A stretch of DNA of 64,000 bases, from NCBI GenBank assembly GCA_017307785.1, contig JAFKGI010000033.1, forward strand, positions 30,463 to 94,462. Reading direction: 5' to 3'. This stretch comes from Vulcanimicrobiota bacterium (GTDB lineage Bacteria > Vulcanimicrobiota > Xenobia > Xenobiales > JADMJV01). The notes beneath the pieces are model-generated. The model saw only the letters and a list, made by a program, of their open reading frames with translations, was not told where the DNA came from and ran no database searches. Positions 59,406 to 64,000 of the stretch are shown piece by piece (position 1 is the stretch's first letter; each line of letters begins with the position of its first letter). The position numbers were made by a program, and so were the translations under genes.

Positions 59406-61280
59406 TTAGCCCCTCCGTCGCACTTCGTAAACTTCCATCTGCGCGGTCTTGCCCTTGAAACTTTGCACCCCGTGAGGAATCCACTCGACGTCAGGCAGCA
59501 AAGGCTCCGCTTCTCGTTTGGTGACTTCGCTGACCAAAATCTTCACTCCTAGCTTTTTGGTGGTGGCCATAATTCGGGCCCCCAGGTTCACATCGTCACC
59601 GACCGCCGCATACTCCATATGCTTGTCCGAGCCGACGTGCCCAACCACCACATCTCCCGTGTTGATGCCGACCTTGATGTCAAAGAAACCATCCGCGCCG
59701 CCGGCGGCCTTTTCCATCGCGGTCAGCCGCTCCAGCATGTCCAGAGCCGTGTCGACGGCACGGGCGGCGTGGTCCGGCTGGTCCATGGGAGCCCCATAGA
59801 TCACCATGATTTCGTCCCCCACAAACTGCTTGAGCATCCCCTCGCGGCGGAAAATCACTTGAACCATCTCTTCGAAATACTGATTGAGCAAAACGATGAC
59901 CTCGCTGGGAGTGTGGCGCTCGCACATCGGAGTGAAATCGTTGATGTCGGTATAGAGAACGGTCACCCGTCGCTGAGTGCCGCCCAGCTGGCGCAGACCC
60001 GGGTCGGAAAGAACCTTGTCCACCACCTGAGGGGACACCATCCGCGAGAACAGCTCGACTGTCAGGCGACGCTGTCGCTCCACGGTGAGATAACGCCACT
60101 GATAGCCGGCGGCGTAACCGAAGACCCCCGACAGCAGAGGACCCCAGAAGGGAAGCCAGACGTTGCCGAAGGAGAAAGCCACAATTCCAGCCAGCATGTG
60201 GGCCAACAGAGTGCTCGCCGGCCACCACCAACTGACCGCGGCGTAGCCCAGAGCCAGCATGATCAGGCACAGAACTCCACTCAGGAGACCTCCAAGCCAG
60301 GCCGGATACAGGCGGATATAGCTTCCTCGATGCAGAGTCTGGGCGGCGGCCAGATGATGCTCCACGCCCATAGTGCCGCCCGCATCTCGCTTACTGGCCA
60401 GGTCATCGTAGACGGAAGGCCGGAAGTCTCCCAGCGAGGTCGCCGTCGGTGCGATCAAACAGACCCGATCTTTGGCCAGCGTCAGCTTCTGTCCGGACCT
60501 CAACTGACGCAAAAGCAAAGCGGCGGAGACGAACGGTGGGTCCGGGTCCCGGTAGGCGGAGCGCAGACTGAGCATCGGGGGATTGCCCTCGAGGGGCACG
60601 GGGCGCCCGTCGACCCGCAACCTGCCGCCATTCACCACCACCTTGGAGCCCAGCTTTTCGGCCAGCCACAGGGAAAGGCTCCAATTGGGCCTGTCCTTGC
60701 CCGGCAGAGTCGGATAGATGCGTCGATAGAATCCGTCGGGGTCAGCGATTACGCCCAGCGAACAGAGACTTCGGAAGCTCTCGCAGACCGCTTCCAGGTC
60801 GGGATGATTGTGCACCCCGAGCCGATTGTCGTCGGGCAGATAGCCAAGGGCGACTTTGCCGGTGGCCAGCACCTGGAGAAATTCCAGGCGGTCTTCTTCC
60901 AGTTCGGCCTGCAGCGCTGGACTGACGCCCTGACTCGGGTTGGCAAAAATCGCGTCAAAGGCGATCGCGCGGGCGCCTCCGTCGAGCAACCCACGGCTCA
61001 ACTCGGCAAAATCTTGTAGCCAGAAAATTTGCGGCTTGGCCAGATACTCGAGCGTCTCTTCGTCGACGGCGATCAGTAAGAAACGCGGGTCGGTCGGCTC
61101 GGGGCCGCGCAAGCGCAGTCGAGCGCGCTGGAGATGATCGAGCCAGGAGTTTTCCCAGGAGGCGAAGGGAGTGCCGGGAGCAAGCCACCAACCCAGCGCA
61201 AAAGCCAGCCATACCACCGAGAGGACAGCCAGCAAGCTCCAGCGGACGGGAGACTCACTCTGGTCCTGAGGGGATGACAC
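59406..61280 (-). CDS. CHASE2-domain adenylate/guanylate cyclase
   Basis: 624 residues, ATG start. An N-terminal membrane segment, an extracytoplasmic CHASE2 domain (LLIAVDEETLEYLAKPQI ... GGARAIAFDAIFAN), three membrane segments (about 330-400) and a class III cyclase domain: VTVLYTDINDFTPMCE (first metal Asp), GMLKQFVGDEIMVIYGAP (Lys and second metal Asp) and EYAAVGDDVNLGARIM (purine-specifying Asp and transition-state Asn-Arg). The Lys/Asp pair favours ATP. It is likely a membrane sensor producing cAMP, in an operon with a small upstream gene and the FecR protein. Confidence 0.9.
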   Translation of the reverse strand: MSSPQDQSESPVRWSLLAVLSVVWLAFALGWWLAPGTPFASWENSWLDHLQRARLRLRGPEPTDPRFLLIAVDEETLEYLAKPQIFWLQDFAELSRGLLDGGARAIAFDAIFANPSQGVSPALQAELEEDRLEFLQVLATGKVALGYLPDDNRLGVHNHPDLEAVCESFRSLCSLGVIADPDGFYRRIYPTLPGKDRPNWSLSLWLAEKLGSKVVVNGGRLRVDGRPVPLEGNPPMLSLRSAYRDPDPPFVSAALLLRQLRSGQKLTLAKDRVCLIAPTATSLGDFRPSVYDDLASKRDAGGTMGVEHHLAAAQTLHRGSYIRLYPAWLGGLLSGVLCLIMLALGYAAVSWWWPASTLLAHMLAGIVAFSFGNVWLPFWGPLLSGVFGYAAGYQWRYLTVERQRRLTVELFSRMVSPQVVDKVLSDPGLRQLGGTQRRVTVLYTDINDFTPMCERHTPSEVIVLLNQYFEEMVQVIFRREGMLKQFVGDEIMVIYGAPMDQPDHAARAVDTALDMLERLTAMEKAAGGADGFFDIKVGINTGDVVVGHVGSDKHMEYAAVGDDVNLGARIMATTKKLGVKILVSEVTKREAEPLLPDVEWIPHGVQSFKGKTAQMEVYEVRRRG

Positions 61281-61286
61281 GGACGC

Positions 61287-61496
61287 TTACTGCCCGGGGT
61301 AGCGGGGTCCGCTCTCCTGCTTCAGCATCGAGAGGATGTAACTGCGAGCCCGGTCGGCCAGTTGGCGGGTATCGTCAGCCTGACGCAGGCTGGACCACTG
61401 ACTGGCTCCACCAGCACCGGAGGGTGAGGATACTTGACGGGACGGCTCGGGAGACCAATCGGCAAACAGACGAGTTGGAACACTCAACGTCTTCAC
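61287..61496 (-). CDS. Small hypothetical protein upstream of the cyclase
   Basis: 69 residues from a GTG at 61496 with AAGGTGG just upstream. Begins VKTLSVPTRLFADWSPEPS, ends with a helix RQLADRARSYILSMLKQESGPRYPGQ. The stop is 6 bp before the cyclase start. No signal or membrane segment. Family not recognised. Spacing suggests it is the first gene of the cyclase-FecR operon. Confidence 0.45.
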   Translation of the reverse strand: MKTLSVPTRLFADWSPEPSRQVSSPSGAGGASQWSSLRQADDTRQLADRARSYILSMLKQESGPRYPGQ

Positions 61497-61631
61497 ACCA
61501 CCTTAAAATTGACCCGAAAATCGGGGCTGACTACGGTATATCCGCTAGCTTCTCAAAAATCTTTACAAACGTGTTAACAGGCAGGCTTGTCCCGGTAGGC
61601 GTACGGCAGGTGGGCGTAGAAAAGCCTGGCC

Positions 61632-62480
61632 ATGGCCGGCTTCGAAGACATCGAGACATCTAAGCGGATTCAGTTGGGAGAACCCATTTGGATCGACGCA
61701 TTCGCACGCAGTCATCGGGGACGAGTGCGCGAGGAGAACCAGGACCGCTTTCTGCTGGAAGTCGTGCCCAATTGGGGAGACGGCGGAGCGCTGGTGGCCA
61801 TGGTCGCCGACGGAATGGGCGGACACCAGGGAGGCTCTCAAGCCGCGTCCATTGCCGTGCAAACGGTCTTCGAGTCGCTCACGCAACGCCCGCCCGAAGT
61901 CCGGCTCTACGAGCAACTGGAGAACAGCTTTGTCGATGCCGATGAAGCCATTCGCAAGAGAGCCCTTTCCGACACCAGCCTGACCACCATGGGCACCACC
62001 GGTGTGGCCTCCGTCTGCTTCCCCGGCGAGTGCGTTCATCTCTACACCGGGGACAGCCGGCTTTACCATTTCCGGGAAGGCGAATTGCTCTATCAAACCC
62101 GGGACCATTCCGTGGTGCGCTACCTTCAGGAAGAAGGCTTGCTCACCGCCGAGGAAGCCCGCACCCATCCGATGCGCTCGAGGCTCACCTCCAGCCTGGG
62201 CGGGGGCGTCCAGGAAAAACGACTGGTGCTTGAGCCGCGCTGGAGCGACGAGCAAGACAGCCACAATCAGCCTTCCATTCTGGCCCTGGCGGCTGGCGAC
62301 ATCGTGCTTCTTTGCAGCGACGGACTGTGCGGGGAAGTGAGCGCCGAATTACTGCAAGAGTGGGTCAAAGAATACTCGGGTGATCCCGAGAAGCTCACCG
62401 AAGTTTGCGTGAAAGGCGCCCTGGAAGCCGGGGGCCGCGACAACATTACGGTCATCGCGCTGGTTTCCAAGAAGCCCTAA
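61632..62480 (+). CDS. PP2C-family Ser/Thr protein phosphatase
   Basis: 282 residues, ATG start. RVREENQDRFLLE, VADGMGGHQGG, TTGVASVCFPGECVHLYTGDSRLYHFR, QTRDHSVVRYL, RSRLTSSLG, LLCSDGLCGEV and GGRDNITVI are PP2C metal-binding motifs in order. It reverses Ser/Thr kinase signalling. No forkhead-associated or membrane domain. Divergent from the cyclase operon; the Ser/Thr kinase gene is 8 kb away. The stop is interlocked with the next convergent gene. Confidence 0.92.
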   Translation: MAGFEDIETSKRIQLGEPIWIDAFARSHRGRVREENQDRFLLEVVPNWGDGGALVAMVADGMGGHQGGSQAASIAVQTVFESLTQRPPEVRLYEQLENSFVDADEAIRKRALSDTSLTTMGTTGVASVCFPGECVHLYTGDSRLYHFREGELLYQTRDHSVVRYLQEEGLLTAEEARTHPMRSRLTSSLGGGVQEKRLVLEPRWSDEQDSHNQPSILALAAGDIVLLCSDGLCGEVSAELLQEWVKEYSGDPEKLTEVCVKGALEAGGRDNITVIALVSKKP

Positions 62481-63145
62481 GGGTTCAAGTTCTGAATGAT
62501 CAGACTCCCGCAAGTGTTACACACCCAGGCATTGCCGGCGCGAATCTGACGCTGAAAGTGATCCGGCACCTCCAGCCGACAGCGGCAGCGTCCCTGCTTG
62601 ATCTCGTCGACCCGGCCGGTCTTCGCGTAAACATTCACGACCTCTTGAGGCAGTAGTGCCGTAACCTCTCCGCGCTCTCGCGCCAGAGCCTCCAGACGCA
62701 TCGTCAGATTGTCCAGTCGTTCTTGCTCCTCCGGTCGCGCTTCTTCCAACTCTTGCTGCACTTCCAGGAGGCTTGCACGCAGGCCGGGGAGCTGAGGCTG
62801 AAGCTCTTCCAACTCCAGCATCTGGTGGAGAGCACGGTCCTCCAAGGCCGCCTTCTGCTCACGAAGCGGGGCCAGTTCGTTCTTGAGCAGGGCGGTGTCG
62901 TAACTGGTCGACCGGGACAGCGAGCCTTCCAGGCGCGCGATCGCTTTCTCGATTTCCGCCAGCTCCGTCTCGGTGGAGTCGGACTCGATGAGTCCGATCC
63001 GCGCGGTTTTAACGCTCAGCTCTTCAGAGACCCGAGCCAGGCGCTCTTCGTAGGCGCTCAGGCCGTTGCGCTGGCGCTGTGTTTCGTAACGCGCCGTCTG
63101 TTCGTCCAGGTCTTTCAGGCGCAACAGGAGTTGCTGCTGCGTCAT
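62477..63145 (-). CDS. Coiled-coil protein with C-terminal zinc ribbon (DUF164-like)
   Basis: 222 residues, ATG overlapping the hpt stop. Long coiled coils (about 5-165) and a C-terminal ribbon in GRCRCRLEVPDHFQRQIRAGNAWVCNTCGSLIIQ. The usual pair is CxxC; here the first is CRC and the second CNTC, so the metal site may be altered. Family members are linked to nucleic acid or ribosome-related roles, unsettled. Co-transcribed with hpt. Confidence 0.72.
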   Translation of the reverse strand: MTQQQLLLRLKDLDEQTARYETQRQRNGLSAYEERLARVSEELSVKTARIGLIESDSTETELAEIEKAIARLEGSLSRSTSYDTALLKNELAPLREQKAALEDRALHQMLELEELQPQLPGLRASLLEVQQELEEARPEEQERLDNLTMRLEALARERGEVTALLPQEVVNVYAKTGRVDEIKQGRCRCRLEVPDHFQRQIRAGNAWVCNTCGSLIIQNLNP

Positions 63146-63675
63146 TCCTCTTCGAGCTTGAGAATGCCGATGTAAGGCAGATTGCGATAGCGGCTGGCAT
63201 AATCCAGACCGTAACCGATGACGAAGTGATCCTCGATGGAAAATCCGATGTAGTCGACGGGAACCTGGGCTCGCCGGCGGCTGGGCTTGTCCAGCAGGGC
63301 GCAGATTTTCAGGCTGGCGGGCTCGCGCAGATTGAGGGTGCGCAGCAGGTAATCCAGCGTCAAACCGGTGTCCACGATGTCCTCGATGATGATGACGTCA
63401 CGATCTTTCAAGCGGGCGCCAATGTCCTTGACGATGCGCACGTGGCCGGAAGACTCGGTGGCGTCTCCATAGGAACTGGTGCCGATGTAGTCGACTTCGA
63501 CGCTGATCGACATTTCCCGAAGCAGGTCGGAAGCGAACATGGCCGAGCCCTTGAGGACCACCACGACCAGAGGTTCGGTGTGGGAATAATCGCGACTAAG
63601 CTGCTCGCCTAGCTCTTTGACTCGAGCCGCGATGGCTTCGCGGCTATACAACTGGGATTCAATCGTCTCACGCAT
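63142..63675 (-). CDS. hpt: Hypoxanthine phosphoribosyltransferase
   Basis: 177 residues, ATG start. VVVLKGSAMFASDLL (PPi-binding loop), SSYGDATESSG, VIIIEDIVDTGLTLDYL (PRPP-binding motif) and DYIGFSIEDHFVIGYGLDY. It salvages hypoxanthine/guanine with PRPP. Full length. Confidence 0.95.
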   Translation of the reverse strand: MRETIESQLYSREAIAARVKELGEQLSRDYSHTEPLVVVVLKGSAMFASDLLREMSISVEVDYIGTSSYGDATESSGHVRIVKDIGARLKDRDVIIIEDIVDTGLTLDYLLRTLNLREPASLKICALLDKPSRRRAQVPVDYIGFSIEDHFVIGYGLDYASRYRNLPYIGILKLEEE

Positions 63676-63709
63676 GGTGGCGGCAGTTCCCGCTCCGATG
63701 CGACCTCTC

Positions 63710-63982
63710 CTACAAGCCGGGCAGCAGGATGGACATCAAAATCGACTGACTCAGCACGACAAAGCTGGCGAACAAGGAAAAACGGCGCCAACCCATCGCC
63801 AGCGTCGACTGCAGACTGCCCAGCAAGAGCATGAAAGAAATGATCTGCATACAGACGACTTTGCCGGACTCTCCACGCAGCCCCATATGGTCCAGATGCT
63901 CCGGCCAGAGCAAATACAGCCCGGCCACGACCAGGAGGGCGAAGAGACTCAAAAGGTTGGCTACCAGCAAAGCTTTTTTCAT
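63710..63982 (-). CDS. Small hypothetical membrane protein
   Basis: 90 residues, ATG start. KALLVANLLSLFALLVVAGLYLLWP, MQIISFMLLLGSLQSTLAM and FASFVVLSQSILMSILL are three probable membrane segments. Family not recognised. It lies 34 bp upstream of hpt on the same strand. Confidence 0.65.
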   Translation of the reverse strand: MKKALLVANLLSLFALLVVAGLYLLWPEHLDHMGLRGESGKVVCMQIISFMLLLGSLQSTLAMGWRRFSLFASFVVLSQSILMSILLPGL

Positions 63983-64000
63983 AGAGGGTGAATTTTATTC

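Overview
The window is a gene-dense bacterial chromosome segment (roughly 60% G+C, many GTG/TTG starts, many overlapping genes) and contains no plasmid or phage backbone. The bacterium makes meso-diaminopimelate peptidoglycan (DNPR motif in MurE), has MraZ, the ylxX/DUF881 and sbp genes next to ftsQ as in Gram-positive-type lineages, Ser/Thr kinase and PP2C signalling, and its own selenocysteine system. A deep-branching Terrabacteria-like lineage (Armatimonadota, Eremiobacterota or a relative) would fit, but the phylum is inference from gene content only. No rRNA, tRNA, CRISPR array or transposase gene was seen.

Layout. 1-5.3 kb: 5'-truncated C11 peptidase, acyl-CoA ligase, methyltransferase plus metallopeptidase pair, and a PTS EIIC permease with a decayed IIB tail. 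5.4-11 kb: ftsQ-ylxX-sbp (+), an SDR, and murG-murC (-). 11-20 kb: a DusA-type dihydrouridine synthase, then a glycan-type locus (DPM1-like GT2, two tandem GT-C-like membrane proteins, a methyltransferase, a sugar C-methyltransferase, a GT2-methyltransferase fusion), closed by a 165-bp palindromic element. 20-22 kb: acyl-CoA dehydrogenase coupled to an atypical kinase-like protein. 22-33 kb: the main dcw operon on the minus strand, mraZ-(orf59)-rsmH-ftsL-ftsI-(orf73)-murE-murF-mraY-murD-ftsW, with a consensus promoter, MraZ operator repeats and a terminator. 33-38 kb: clpS, birA, two oxidoreductases, NDH-2. 38-42 kb: selD-selA-selB, where selD reads through an in-frame UGA and is itself a selenoprotein. 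42-47 kb: a methyltransferase-like gene, an orphan DNA amino-methyltransferase, a 62-bp tandem repeat array, a HepT/MntA toxin-antitoxin pair and a POT transporter. 47-55 kb: HIT protein, MgtE, small proteins, a B3/B4-domain protein, acetyl-CoA synthetase, a Ser/Thr kinase, Nudix, thioredoxin. 55-57 kb: rplJ-rplL with promoter, L10 leader, attenuator and terminator. 57-64 kb: FmdB zinc ribbon, lipid-binding-like protein, FecR/TPR protein, CHASE2 cyclase, PP2C, coiled-coil zinc ribbon protein, hpt and a small membrane protein.

Functional themes are cell-wall synthesis and division (dcw genes split into three blocks within 28 kb), envelope glycosylation, selenocysteine insertion, translation, and membrane-associated signalling. 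The items most worth follow-up are the Sec-containing SelD with its SECIS-like hairpin, the palindromic element whose arms start at the stop codons of two convergent genes, the 62-bp repeat array beside the DNA methyltransferase and the HepT/MntA module, the atypical kinase, and two extra small genes in the dcw operon.
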